From contig OY747722.1 of the NCBI GenBank assembly GCA_963556495.2, forward strand, positions 18,815,501-18,879,500: 64,000 nucleotides of DNA, given 5' to 3'. The stretch is from Valencia hispanica (lineage: Eukaryota > Chordata > Actinopteri > Cyprinodontiformes > Valenciidae). Under the pieces are notes generated by a model, which was not told the DNA's origin, did no database searches, and worked only from the letters and a program-made list of their open reading frames with translations. Positions 45,654 to 58,189 of this stretch are shown here, piece by piece; the first letter of the stretch is position 1; every line of letters starts with the position of its first letter. Both the position numbers and the translations under genes were made by a program.

Positions 45654-48070
45654 AAAATGTATGTCCATGTTTCAATCATAAACCCATTGCTTTTGTCCTG
45701 TGTAACACATTTGTTATAAAATAAACCTGCTAATCCTAGTCTTTTGCAAATTTGGCATATTGTGCTCTAGAAAAATTCCATTTACTATAAAAGGTAAATT
45801 GGTAATTGGTTTCAGTGGAACGTTGAACACCTTGCAGAAGAAGGTCCTCAACAGTTTCGACTTGCTTGAACAGGTGTTTCTTTTTCATTTTGAAGCTGAT
45901 GGTCTACTTGCAAACTGTGTTTTACAACAGCAAAATGGGTAATTATCTTTGGAAATTTGATATTTTTTTACAGTTATGAAATGTTTCAAATGTACAAAGG
46001 TTTTTGGTTCAACAACAACTCTGAGCTTATAAATTAAAACTAACAAAGTTCTTCTGATAAAGGAATAAAATCTTTACAAAAGTTAGTTATAAAGAGTTTG
46101 TATTACTCTTGTTTAAATGTGCATGTTTAAACTTGACTTAAACTATTCTGATGCTGTTTGGTCCCCTGCTGCTGTGGAGCTACTTGGTTCGCTCATGCTT
46201 CAGGCTGGTCCTGACTGCAAACATTCTCCCTTTGCCCCACAACCATGGGCGGATCTACTGGGGTGGCATAGGATGGCAGTTCCCACCCTAAAAGAAAGCC
46301 TTGCCACCCCTGCTGCCACCCTGGCAGCTATGAATTCAAACCGGTTAACGTTCCGCGGGCGGGCCCAGCCCATTTTCTAGTTTAAATCTGTCGATTTTCA
46401 GACTTCTAAGTTCTTTGAACCTATACATATTTTATATTTATGGAAAGCTGAGTCTTGTGATTCCAATTATGGCTGGCGATCAAGGATACAATCATAACTG
46501 TAGACACAGTGAGCGCTTTTGCCAACAAAAATGCTCTCCTGACGGAGGTATAAAAATATGGAACTCACCATTTTGTAGTCCAATAAACGTGACAAAACCG
46601 ATCCATTTCGAACAAAAATGGTCTTTTTACATCTAAGGGTCCGAGTAAAGTCCTCCAATAAAGTTATTAGTCCAGGACAACAGTAAAACCGATAAAAAAA
46701 AAAGTTAAATAAACAGTGAAAATGCGCTTCCGAAATGTCTATGGCCATTTTTGTAGTCTTTACGGCTTTGTTTCCGATTCCTTCGCTTCCACTTCCGCCT
46801 ACAAAGATCACTGAGCATGCCCAGAAGAAAAAAAAAAGTCATCCGGTTTATTCCTTACGATCTCCAACCAATTGCGCATGGATGAAAAGTCACGTTATGG
46901 TAAGTAACTCGAACCAATCGCGGTCCAGAACAATAGCACTCAGAGATATTAACAGTTCTGGGATAAATTTTAGTGTTTGCTTTCCAAAAAGGCCCAACCA
47001 TGTCTCTACTCAAAATGGTTCAAGAACAGCTTTAAGTTAATTTTGGGTATAGGTTTTAAAAAAAATGTAGGGTGGAAATTGCAGGAATGTTAAGGGGGTA
47101 AAATTGGACATTAGGAGCTTGAAGCTCATGAAAATCGTTGCATTATATCTCTTTGGTGAACCTTTAAAGCTGCTAGTTTGCTGAAAGTGCTGCAGAGAGT
47201 GCAGCATGTGGCCGTTAGACAAACTGCAATCAGCAAAATGCGCACTCCCATGACTTTCAGGCGTGTGCTCATTATTCCGAGCTCTGCGACGGTCAGAAGC
47301 CATTTTTGCTCTTTTTGTAATGCTGGATACAATTCTTTTATTCTTTGACTTACTAGCTACACTTATCTAAGCTAGCTTAGACTGTGTACATCGGTACGTA
47401 CGTGAATCATTAAGTCACGCTACGCGCTCTCTCAAGCCCACACGCGCACACTGAACCACCTCAAAATAAATGGAATTGCTGCCTCTACATGCAACCGTGG
47501 TAGAATCATTAATTTTTTTCTTATACCAAAGAACATTGCACAGCAGAAATAATTGCTTATTCTGAAAATGTGTTCTTGTTTTGCCCTAAAGGCATTTTTC
47601 TGAATAAATAAGTTCATAGGTTTTAAATAAATAACTTTAAAAATGTTTGTTAAAAATTACGAATATGTGTTGTTAAATTGATAAATTCATGTTTTATATA
47701 TGTTTTTGTAAAAAATATCGCTAAAATGTAAGTGCCACGCACTTCCGGTTCTGCCCGGGGACCTCCGTTGTCCGGTTTTCGGCAAGTAAACACACAATCC
47801 GATACATATGGCAGGCTGGCTAACAAGACAGTTTGACATGTACGAGCAGGTTTTGCTGACCAATGGGGGTTTCTTATTGCCACTGGGAGAAATCCCACTC
47901 TAAATTTCACACTTCAACCTTTTTTTTCCCACTGTCTCTCTGACTGTTTAACACAACCATGGCTGTGAGACAGGTGAGATAGAAATATAGTGCCGCCTCA
48001 TAACTGTAGATGTCTCTACTCCTTTGACACTTTTGCGTATCTAGTGTTTTAATGTTTAATGTCACGCAGT
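45654..48070. other. Mixed spacer with GC-richer patches
   Basis: A short block near 46244-46320 (GGGCGGATCTACTGGGGTGG onward) resembles a fish dispersed repeat. 46,740-47,000 and 47,730-47,830 are CpG-containing. No ORF shows a family signature. Confidence 0.3.
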
Positions 48071-48074
48071 TTAA

Positions 48075-49103
48075 AGTACCATCATTTTCAGACTATTGAG
48101 TGCACCTGAATAAAAGCTGCACCTGCTAAATTTTAAAAGAAAATACATTTTGTTAATGTATAGGGCGCACCTAAAGATAAGCCGCACGTTTTCATGTTGT
48201 AACATGAGATATTTACAAGGAAAGACAGTACACCGAAGATTTTATCCTTAGCTTCGCTAGGAGGTAATGTTTTTCTGCCCGTCTCGATGAAATGTCCGCA
48301 ATGGGACTAGGAACAACTGATTACATTTTGGGGTTGATTCGACATGAAGGTAATATCCACCCACCGACCAGCGGTGCTATTGTGAACTCCTCTCCCCTGT
48401 CAGAGCTCACAAGCAATCCCCTCGCGCAGCAGCCCCGAATCACCACTCTCCACTGGAAGAGCACAGCCATACGCCTCATTAGCAGGCATTTCATTGGAAA
48501 ATTGCTGGAAGTTAGAATTAGGGGTCCTGGAGGAGTCCTGAGTGCTTTCCTAGGATTTAATTTAAGTCGTGATTTTTTTTCTTTCAAACTCTGCCTGAAA
48601 ATAGTCAGTACAGCAGCAACACAACATGACCATAATACATCTGCTTAGAAAATAGAACATACTTTCGCCTACCAGAATTAATTGGTCGCGATCTTCCTCT
48701 TCCTCACTAAAACAACTGAAGTCGTCGTCTTCAGTGTTTTTGTCCTCTGAAAGCTTTTGTTGTACTTTAACACTGACTCAGTTCTTCCTGCTGCCTCCTC
48801 TGTGTCACCACTGATTTATTGATGTCAAGCTTATGTGCAGTAGCTCTATTTCCTTCTTTGACTGCCAGCTGCCTTTAACTTAAAAGCTGTATTACAAGCA
48901 TTTCTTTGTGTGTTTTCTATGATGAGGTTGCATGCATGAAAACTGCCGGTAGTGTCGTCTTCAGCACATAATCTTTTACATGTCCGTTTCACTTTTGCGC
49001 TTCCTGCTACAGTGCCCCTCAGAGGCCGTTAGCCAGTAAAAATCTATAAATTAGCCGCATTGTTGTATAGGAAAAAGTAATGGCTTATAGTCCAAAAATT
49101 ACG
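48075..49103. mobile_element. TTAA-flanked DNA element, about 1.03 kb
   Basis: TTAA lies at 48071-48074 and 49104-49107. Just inside are imperfect inverted ends: ATTTTCAGACTATTGAGTGC on the left and, complementing the right end, CGTAATTTTTGGACTATAAG. Both sides then carry the GCGCACCTAAAGATAAGCCG/GCGGCTAAT-type subterminal blocks of a common vertebrate 'TATAAGCCGC' MITE. TTAA target use fits piggyBac or Kolobok. No transposase is seen. Confidence 0.55.
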
Positions 49104-49340
49104 TTAAACAGCATTTCATCATCACTCTTCTATGCATCTGATACTATAGAAAATGGCGTTTTAAATACATGAGCTGGTCAAGTTCATGTAGGAGGTGAAG
49201 GTTCTTTCTGAGACTTAGTATTGAGCTGTTTATAATTTTTATTTCTTTTCCACTGTTTTTTATATTGTTTGCATGTGTGTGAGGTTGACGCTGAGCCCTG
49301 TCGAAGACAAATTTTTGTAACCTCAGAGGGGCAGACAAAT

Positions 49341-49600
49341 GGTTTCAAATCAATCAAACTTTATTCATAAAGCGCTTTTCATAAAAAACATTGCAAGTCA
49401 GTGTTTTACAGATTAAAATGACCCAGCATAAACAAAGTTCCCCTCCCTCCCCCACAGATTAAAAAGCATGATCACAAATATACCCCCCTCCAACCCAAGG
49501 AAAGATGCCTTGGCATGAGTGTGTGTCCTGACTTTAGGGATGACAAGGAGACAACTGCCAGAGGAGCACAGAGACTGCAAAGGTTCATATGGTAAAACCA
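49341..49600 (-). mobile_element. Maui/L2-type LINE 3' end
   Basis: Read on the minus strand, it ends in AAGTTTGATTGATTTGAAAC, preceded by AAAAGCGCTTTATGAATAA. Upstream blocks (CCACAGATTAAAAAG complement, and the complement of CTTTAGGGATGACAAGGAGA) match the 3' region at 26040-26620. It is severely 5'-truncated, as is usual for LINEs. Confidence 0.75.
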
Positions 49601-50600
49601 GTTCTGAAAGATAAGAAGCGACTATATGATGGTGATCTGGAATTCCATTATGACTCTAGAAGTGCTGACTTTCTGCTTACTGCAGTTTACTAAATTATTA
49701 ATCTTAATAGAAAATCCCTAATTTTTAAGTTCTAACACTTCTCCCCAACATTACATACAGCCATATCGAAAGGAAAAAAAGAATAAATTTGAAGGCACAT
49801 TTTTTTTTGTTTAGAGACAAAACAGGAATATTGTGAAGTTAGTTTGGTATAAGGTAAACCAGTTTTTCAGATGGATTTCCTCATTTTGGATTCCTATTGT
49901 ACTCTAGGACTGATCACAAAATAAAGCATGATTCTGTTTGTTTTTTCCACTTCAGTTATTGTAATTCAAATTAGCTCTGAACCTGCAAAATGTATACGTT
50001 TTAGCAATAGTCTGATCAATTGCAGACTTTTGTGGTAAGCAATTGTCTCCCTACATTTCTGTTAGTGAAGAAATGCTGAGCTAAGAGCCATATAATGCTG
50101 CTTAGAATTGATTCCCCAATATGAAGTTGACTGAACCACTTATAAGTGTGTGTGTTTGTTCTGGGTCATTTTAGTCTAGGAGCTCACAGACTAGACTAAT
50201 TTTTAATTTGAATTGTTCAGGTTAAAATTTTACTGTTTTTAATTTGCAGTCAAATTATAAAATGTTGCGTGTTTAAGTACGGTAGATTTCTGTAGCTAGA
50301 TTATCAAAGCAATCAGGACTTGATCAAAAATGGTCACACAAGGGCTCAGTTCAGCACAGAAATCAATAATTTTACAGAACTTGTTTTATACAATTGAAAG
50401 ATGTCAACAAGATCACAAAGGTTGGTAGTTAATATGATGACTTGATGCGTTTCCTGTCCTAATCAAATAATTATCAATGCATAATATATCAATTAAGATC
50501 GTTCAGATACAGTTCTGAACAGTACACAGAGCAAATTATGCTGTCTAAGTCATTTCCTGTTGAAAAAATGTGCCTAAAGGGGACGTTTCCTGGCGGACCA
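49601..50600. other. AT-rich spacer
   Basis: No feature recognised. Confidence 0.4.
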
Positions 50601-50681
50601 GCGAACTTGCGGGGGGGCTGGCATGCCTGTAATTAGCATGTTGACAATGCTGCAGTGGCACAGACACAGTCAGCCAGAAAG

Positions 50682-50900
50682 ATGGAGAGCAACGTGAGCT
50701 CCTTTGTCGGAGAGCGATCCTTTGAAGGTGGAGGATTTTCTCCACCTCCTTCACCAGAGGAAAAAGAAGAAAGGGATGGAGGTTCTGTGGAGGAGGCATG
50801 GGTGGAGACTGTTTTATACTCCACAGGGGCAGAGTGGCTGACGCCAGCTCTCAGCTCAGAGCGAGCAGCAATGTCCAATTCAAGTGCACTATCGCTCTAA
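50682..50900 (+). other. Short GC-rich ORF, possible transposon or host exon
   Basis: The ATG at 50682 opens a 72-codon frame (MESNVSSFVGERSFEGGGFS, then PPPSPEEKEERDGG, ending SNSSALSL-stop). It is Ser/Glu/Pro-rich, disordered in character, and CpG-containing unlike the surroundings. The tail that follows (50,990-51,058, ending GTTGCTCTTTAAA) resembles the end of the MITE at 45,432, so it may be part of a larger relative of that element. No domain is recognised, and the opposite strand is also open. Confidence 0.25.
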
Positions 50901-51059
50901 CCTGAAGAGGGCGGAACACTGATGGTTTTAGGCAAAAAAAATTATACTTTTACTAAGATGCACTGAAATACAAAAATAATGATCTAACAGCAAATTAGAC
51001 AACCATTTAAACAGTTTATCAGCAAAAAAAAAGGTGATTTGGGCTGAGTTGCTCTTTAA

Positions 51060-51800
51060 ATAGGACCTCCCTGACAAAGTGGTGTGGAGCAAAGATCCTC
51101 AAAAGGCAGACATCATGTTGTCATCCAAGGAAATTTAGAAGGAAATGAGAAGCAAAGTAAATATTGTGGGACTTCAGCAAATAACAGTGAGAGTAATTAT
51201 CCACAAAAGGCTCTTATGGTGGCAGTGTGATGGTCTGGGCCTGCTTTTCTACCTCTGGACCTGAAAGACTTGCTTTGGTAACAGAAATCATGAAATAAGC
51301 TGTCTACCAAAACATTGTGAAGACTATTCAGCCATCTGTTTAATGACTTCAAGCTGAAGCGCACTTTGGTTCTGCAGTGGGACAGTAATCCAAAACACAC
51401 CTCTAACTCCTCCTCTGAATGACATAAGAAAAAAAAAGACAACTTTGTTGTGGCCTAGTCAAAGTCATTACCCGAATACAGTTGAGATGCTGTGGCATGG
51501 CCTGAAAAAGGGAATTTTCTCAAACCCCTCAATGTGGCTGAATTAGAGACTCATTGCAAATTATCACAGCGCTTGACTGCAGTTTTTCCTGCCAAGGTTG
51601 GTCCAACCAGTTATTAGGGTTTGAAATCACTTTTTGACACAGGGTCATGTAGGCTAGGATTTTTTCCTTCATAATAAACACTGCATTTTGTGTTTACTTG
51701 TTGTCTTTGTCTGATATTGAAATTTTATCTGAAAAAAAAAGTCACAAAACGACCATAAAAAAACCCCAAAGGGGCAAACACTCATTCTCACCACTGTAGG
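51060..51800 (+). pseudogene. Tc1 remnant F, catalytic half, decayed
   Basis: Recognisable Tc1 blocks in order: GGTGGCAGTGTGATGGTCTG (the GSVMVW region, 51220), GGACAGTAATCCAAAACACA (the D-N-P-K-H region, 51380), AACCCCTCAATGTGGCTGAA, GGTCCAACCAGTTATTAGGG and a terminal CACTCATTCTCACCACTGTA. Frameshifts are numerous. Confidence 0.7.
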
Positions 51801-51926
51801 TTAATTACACACCTTAATATAGTTAGTGTTTTTCTGCTCATTTTCCTAATTGTAACTAAAGGCAGATGAAAAACCTGATTTTTATTTGTTTGACTTGGAT
51901 TTTGTGTCTCTCCACTGTCTCTCTAG

Positions 51927-52003
51927 GACCTTGGTTGTCAAGCAAAATGCTGAATGTACTTCTATTTGACAAGAAGACTTAGGATCACTGAGCAACAGTC
52001 CAG
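51927..52003 (+). other. Candidate 77-bp noncoding or UTR exon
   Basis: A pyrimidine-rich acceptor (CTCTCCACTGTCTCTCTAG) ends at 51926, and a donor, CAG|GTAGGA, follows at 52004. All three frames of the interval contain stops, so it could only be an untranslated or lncRNA exon. The splice-site pair is good but could occur by chance. Confidence 0.2.
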
Positions 52004-52009
52004 GTAGGA

Positions 52010-52685
52010 CTTCTCTGATAAGTCTGGTTAAGAAGTTACTTTACACAAGGAATACATGTGCATCCTATGTCCTGGATACATCTGTGTGGGGGCTCTTGAA
52101 GCACTGACACAAGCTGTTAATCTCGCTCAAACTCTTGTGGCAGCAAATGATAGTGATATCCATTCATCTTCTGTAACTTGCTTAATCCTGCTAAGAGTTG
52201 TAGGTAGTGTGAAAAAAGGAGTAAGGGAAACAGTCTGGACAAATCATTTGCCCCATCTTCCTTAAAATATGTTAAAACAAAATTCTAATTTGTGGCTTAA
52301 ATGGGTTAATAAATGATCACACTCTGGAATGCAAAGTCCCTCTTACGAAATGAAATGTCCCACCAATGCCCTTAAAACTTCAAAGCTCTGGAAAAACATG
52401 AGAAGCAATGTATGCTGGATATGATCATCTGTATATGCAGTAGAGGCTTCAGTAAAGATGTGAGATCCAGTTTTTACTAAATGCTATAAACATTACTGTT
52501 TGCCCTCTGTAACATTGCTACAGGGTGCTAAGATGACTGTATTGACATATTTTTGCCCAACTTATAAAAAAAAATCAATTTAGCTTCTTGATTTTTTTTT
52601 TTTTTTTCTCTGCAGTTATCTGCTTCCTTTCCACTTCTTTCTCTTGCCTGATCAACCTTTGCCTGTCCTTTCATTACAACACTCA
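52010..52685. other. Spacer before ACTAGT copy 2
   Basis: No gene supported. There is a T-run at 52591-52607. Confidence 0.4.
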
Positions 52686-52691
52686 CATATT
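52686..52691. repeat. Target-site duplication CATATT, left
   Basis: CATATT at 52686-52691 is repeated exactly at 59928-59933, directly outside the two ends of copy 2. Confidence 0.93.
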
Positions 52692-53180
52692 TATGGAAAG
52701 CCTTTTGAGCATTTATTAGATATCTTTGATATCCAACTTTAAATCCATGTACTAGTACACACTTCATCCTCACTAGTAAGACAATTTGGCACACTAGTAT
52801 AACGATTAGGGTGCACTAGTATAACGACTGTGTCTTACTTGTCACGTTTTTTCTACTACTAGTGTCACTTTTGGACTACTAGTAGGCAATCAAACCTTAC
52901 TAGTAAACTACTATGCAGCACTAGTGACACTACTAGACCCAACTAGTAGGCATGTGTCACGCACTAGTAGCCTCCTGGATCCTACTAGTAGCGCAAAAAT
53001 GCCCACAAGTAGCACTAGTAAGGCATTTTTGACCTCACTAGTGCTACTAGTAAGACACAAAATGCACACTAGTAGTACTAGTGGGGTGTGTTTTCCCTTA
53101 CTAGTACTACTAGTAACAGCAAGGATGCACACTAGTAGTACTAGTGAAAGCCAAAATGTCCACTAGTAGTTCTAGTGGAC
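52692..53180 (+). repeat. Left terminal inverted repeat of copy 2
   Basis: This matches the complement of 59440-59927 and both terminal repeats of copy 1, including GATATCTTTGATATCC and the GCATGTGTCACGCACTAGTA block. Confidence 0.87.
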
Positions 53181-53389
53181 ATTTTGGGTGATACTAGTAG
53201 TACTAGTAAGCTTAAACGAATCCCACTAGTACTACAAGTGGACATTTTTGATATCACTAGTACTACTTGTAAGGGCCAGAGCAACCACTAGAAGCACTAG
53301 TTGGGGTATTTAGGATCTTACGAGTGCTACTAGTGAAGGCAAAAACGTCCACTAGTAGTACAAGTACGGGTCCAACTGTCCACTAGTAG

Positions 53390-53902
53390 CACTACTCAAA
53401 TTAATTCAATAAAACTGCTAATTAGGAGGTGTGGACAGCATGCACTGAAACTTCTTGCTATTGGCTCTTCAGAAAGAATTGCACTCAGCCAAAATTTAAC
53501 CCTATAAAGCCTGATGAACTTTCACTGTTTTTGGCAATAACAATAATGAAAATTAATAATATAATTAAAAATAACTATTATATATGTACTATATACATAA
53601 TGAATTAAGTCATACTAATATATGTCTGAGAGGAAAATGATTAATGATTATGTTATAGGCATCTCTTTCTTATCATGAGGAAGTTTAAGCTGCGACAGTA
53701 AATAACAGCTAGTGCTGATTGGGAAAGAGAAAATTTTAATTGTAACTGGTAGTCTTACCTTTTTACATAACCTATAATGGTTGTTTGTTGATTATATAAT
53801 GAATTTGACATTCAGATTCAAGTGTATGCCTATGCTTCATAATTATTCACTGTCCTTAACACTTAAAATACTCTTTTGGAAACATGTCATTTGATTTTGG
53901 TG
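53390..53902. other. Unique segment D of copy 2 (inverted)
   Basis: Reverse complement of 23140-23655 with scattered differences. The GT/AT microsatellite of copy 1 is replaced here by a shorter AT-rich stretch near 53570-53600. Confidence 0.8.
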
Positions 53903-56900
53903 CCCACTAGTGGCCTGTTAATGCCCACTAGTAGCACTTAATGGCCACTAGTGCTACAAGTGGGCATTTTGAGGCCACTAGTAGAACTAGTGGGCACTTA
54001 ACGGCCACTAGTATCACTAGTAGCCACATAGTGCCCACAAGTAGCACTAGTGGGCATTTTGAGGCCACTAGTAGGACTAGTGGGCACATAGCGGCCACTA
54101 GTAGCACTGAGCTTAGAAGCCACTAGTAGCACTAGTGGGAATTTAACGGCCACTAGTACCACTAGTGGCCATTTTGAGGCCACCAGTAGAACTAGTGGGC
54201 ACCTAACTACCACTAGTAGGCACATAGCGGCCACTATTACCACTAGTGGGCATTTTGAGGCCACTAGTAGAACTAGTAGGCACATAGCGGCCACTAGTAG
54301 CACTAGTAGCACTAAGCTTAGAAGCCACTAGTAGCACTAGTGGGCACTTAACGGCCACTAGTAGCACTAGTGGGCACTTAACGGCCACTAGTACCACTAG
54401 TGGGCATTTTGAGGCCACTAGTAGAACTAGTGGGAACTTAACGGCCACTAGTACCACTAGTAGGCACATTGCGGCCACTAGTAGTACTAGTAGCACTAAG
54501 CTTAGAAGCCACTAGTAGGCACATAGCGGCCACTAGTAGAACTAGTAGCACTAAGCTTAGAAGCCACTAGTAGCACTAGTGGGCACTTAACGGCCACTAG
54601 TAGTACTAGTAGCACTAAGCTTAGAAGCCACTAGTAGCACTAGTGGGTACTTAACGGCCACTAGTAGGCACACAGCGGCCACTAGTAGCACTAAGCTTAG
54701 AAGCCACTAGTAGCACTAGTGGGCATTTTGAGGCCACTAGTAGCACTAGTGGGCACTTAACGGCCACTAGTACGACTAGTGGGCATTTTAAGGCCACTAG
54801 TACCACTAGTAGGCACATAGCGGCCACTAGTAGTACTAGTAGCACTAAGCTTAGAAGCCACTAGTAGCACTAGTGGGCACTTAACGGCCACTAGTACCAC
54901 TAGTAGGCACATAGCGGCCACTAGTAGAACTAGTAGGCACATAGTGGCCACTAGTAGCACTAGTAGGCACATAGTGGCCACTAGTAGCACTAGTAGGCAC
55001 ATAGCGGTCACTAGTAGCACTAGTAGGCTTTTCAAGGCCACTAGTAGCACTAGTTAAGTACCCACTAGTGCTACTAGTGGCTTCTAAGCTTAGTGCTACT
55101 AGTACTACTAGTGGCCGTTAACTGCCCACTAGTGCTACTAGTGGCTTCTAAGCTTAGTGCTACTAGTTCTACTAGTGGCCGCTATGTGCCTACTAGTGGC
55201 TTCTAAGCTTAGTGCTACTAGTACTACTAGTGGCCGCAATGTGCCTACTAGTGGTACTAGTGGCCGTTAAGTTCCCACTAGTTCTACTAGTGGCCTCAAA
55301 ATGCCCACTAGTGGTACTAGTGGCCGTTAAGTGCCCACTAGTGCTACTAGTGGCTTCTAAGCTTAGTGCTACTAGTGGCCGTTAAGTACCCACTAGTGCT
55401 ACTAGTGGCCGCTAAGTGCCTACTAGTGCTACTAGTGGCCGCTAAGTGCCTACTAGTGCTACTAGTGGCCGCTAAGTGCCTACTAGTGCTACTAGTGGCC
55501 GCTAAGTGCCTACTAGTGCTACTAGTGGCCGCTAAGTGCCTACTAGTGCTACTAGTGGCCGCTAAGTGCCTACTAGTGCTACTAGTGGCCGCTAAGTGCC
55601 TACTAGTGCTACTAGTGGCCGCTAAGTGCCCACTAGGGCTACTAGTGGCCGCTAAGTGCCCACTAGGGCTACTAGTGGCCGCTAAGTGCCCACTAGGGCT
55701 ACTAGTGGCCGCTAAGTGCCCACTAGGGCTACTAGTGGCCGCTAAGTGCCCACTAGGGCTACTAGTGGCCTCTAAATGCCGACTAGTGCTACTAGTGGCC
55801 TCTAAATGCCGACTAGTGCTACTAGTGGCTTCTAAGCTTAGTGCTACTAGTGGCCGCTAAGTGCCTACTAGTGCTACTAGTGGCCTCTAAATGTCCACTA
55901 GGGCTACTAGTGGCCGTTAAGTGCCTACTAGTGCTACTAGTGGCCGCTAAGTGGCTACTAGTGCTACTAGTGGCCTCTAAATGTCCACTAGTGCTACTAG
56001 TGGCCGCTAAGTGGCTACTAGTGCTACTAGTGGCCGCTAAGTGGCTACTAGTGCTACTAGTGGCCTCTTAATGTCCACTAGTGCTACTAGTGGCCGCTAA
56101 GTGGCTACTAGTGCTACTAGTGGCCTCTAAATGTCCACAGGTGCTACTAGTGGCCATGAAGTGCCTACTAGTGCTACTAGTGGCCTCTAAGTGGCTACTA
56201 GTGCTACTAGTGGCCTCTAAATGTCCACTAGTGCTACTAGTGGCCTCTAGGTGCCCACTAGTGCTACTAGTGGCCGCTAAGTGGCTACTAGTGCTACTAG
56301 TGGCCTCTAAATGTCCACTAGTGCTACTAGTGGCCTCTAAATGCCCACTAGTGCTACTAGTTGCTTCTAAGCTTAGTGCTACTAGTGCCCGCTAAGTGCT
56401 TACTAGTGCTACTAGTGGCCGCTAAGTGGCTTCTAATGCTACTAGTGGCCTCTAAATGTCCACTAGGGCTACTAGTGGCCTCTATGTGCCCACTAGTGCT
56501 ACTAGTGGCCTCTAAATGCCCACTAGTGCTACTAGTGGCCTCTAAATGCCCACTAGTGCTACTAGTTGCTTCTGAGCTTAGTGCTACTAGTGCCCGCTAA
56601 GTGCTTACTAGTGCTACTAGTGGCCGCTAAGTGGCTTCTAATGCTACTAGTGGCTTCTAAGCTTATTCTTACTAGTGCTAATAGTGGCCGCTAAGTGGCT
56701 TCTAATGCTACTAGTGGCTTCGCTAAGTGCCTACTAGTGGCCGCTAAGTGGCTACTAGTGCTACTAGTGGCCTCTAAATGTCCACTACGCTACTAGTGGC
56801 CATTAAGTGCCTACTAGTGCTACTAGTGGCTGCTAAGTTCCTACTAGTGCTACTAGTGGACTCTAAATGCCCACTAGTGCTACTAGTTGCTTCTAAGTTA

Positions 56901-57660
56901 GTGCTACTAGTGGGCGCTAAGTGCCTACTAGTGCTACTAGTGGCTTCTAAGCTTAGTACTACTAGTGCTACTAGTTGCCGCTAAGTGCCTACTAGTGCTA
57001 CTAGTGGCCTCTAAATGTCCACTAGGGCTACTAGTGGCCTCTATGTGCCCACTAGTGCTACTAGTGGCCTCTAAATGCCCACTAGTGCTACTAGTGGCTT
57101 CTAAGCTTAGTACTACTAGTGCTACTAGTGGCCGCTAAGTGCCTACTAGTGCTACTAGTGGCCTCTAAATGCCCACTAGTGCTACTAGTGGCTTCTAAGC
57201 TTAGTACTACTAGTGCTACTAGTGGCCGCTAAGTGCCTACTAGTGCTACTAGCGGCCTCTAAATGTCCACTAGGGCTACTAGTGGCCTCTATGTGCCCAC
57301 TAGTGCTACTAGTGGCCTCTAAATGCCCACTAGTGCTACTAGTTGCTTCTAAGCTTAGTGCTACTAGTGGCCGCTAAGTGCTTACTAGTGCTACTAGTGG
57401 CCGCTAAGTGGCTTCTAATGCTACTAGTGGCTTCTAAGCTTATTCTTACTAGTGCTAATTGTGGCCGCTAAGTGGCTTCTAATGCTACTAGTGGCTTCTA
57501 AGCTGAGTGCTACTAGTGGCCGCTAAGTGGCTACTAGTGGCCTCTACATGCCCACTAGTGCTACTAGTAGCTTCTAAGCTTAGTGCCACTAGTGTTACTA
57601 GTGGCCTCGAAATTCCCACTAGTGGCAACTAAGTGTCCACCAGTGCCAATAGTGGCTGCT
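53903..57660. repeat. Expanded 30-bp satellite array of copy 2
   Basis: About 3.75 kb of the ACTAGT-pair unit. Up to about 55,055 it reads in one orientation, then switches (AGCACTAGTTAAGTACCCAC near 55045) to the complementary orientation until 57660. From about 55,395 to 55,770 there are at least twelve consecutive units of GGCCGCTAAGTGCCTACTAG plus TGCTACTAGT with almost no variation; the last five share a CACTAGGGCT variant, a sign of recent local amplification. Later blocks repeat in higher-order groups (units with TTCTAAGCTTAG). Confidence 0.92.
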
Positions 57661-57662
57661 AA

Positions 57663-58135
57663 GCTAACATTAGCAGGTACTGTATACAGTCAGGCCATGT
57701 TGCCATAACAGTACATGCTGTCTTAATTCAAAAAATGACTAATAAAGCTGGCAACAATTAGCTGTCTTATTTTCTCACATTGACAGCTTTAGAAAACTTG
57801 AAAACATAGCACTACAAATGACAATAATATACTGTTATGAACCAGAAAATAAGAAATAAGGGACTATGGAGGAAATGAAACAAACTATTACATTAGTAAT
57901 TCTGTGCATATCTTAGCCACTAAAATGTCAAGGGTGCCAAATGGGCTATTTTATTGGTTTATCTGAATAAAATAGTTCTGATTAAGTTAACAAAAAAATT
58001 GGCACATCTTTTAGAATGACTGCTGTTAAACACTTTAGTATCCAGCGTGGCCACTTTAAGGCTTTAAGCACACAGTTTGAACATCCACCAATCAAAATCC
58101 ATGTCCCACCTTCCTCATTTGCATGCAGTCCACTA
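57663..58135. other. Unique segment B of copy 2 (inverted)
   Basis: Reverse complement of 21785-22262 with few differences. No coding potential. Confidence 0.8.
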
Positions 58136-58189
58136 GTCCTACTAGTGACACTAGTGGCTGCATGTTGCAACATACATGTTAACTAGTAA

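Noticed and set aside
53903..57660. CRISPR-like array of about 30-bp repeats
   Set aside because: The repeats are directly contiguous variants of one unit with no unique spacers, the array reverses orientation, and the context is vertebrate DNA inside a transposon.
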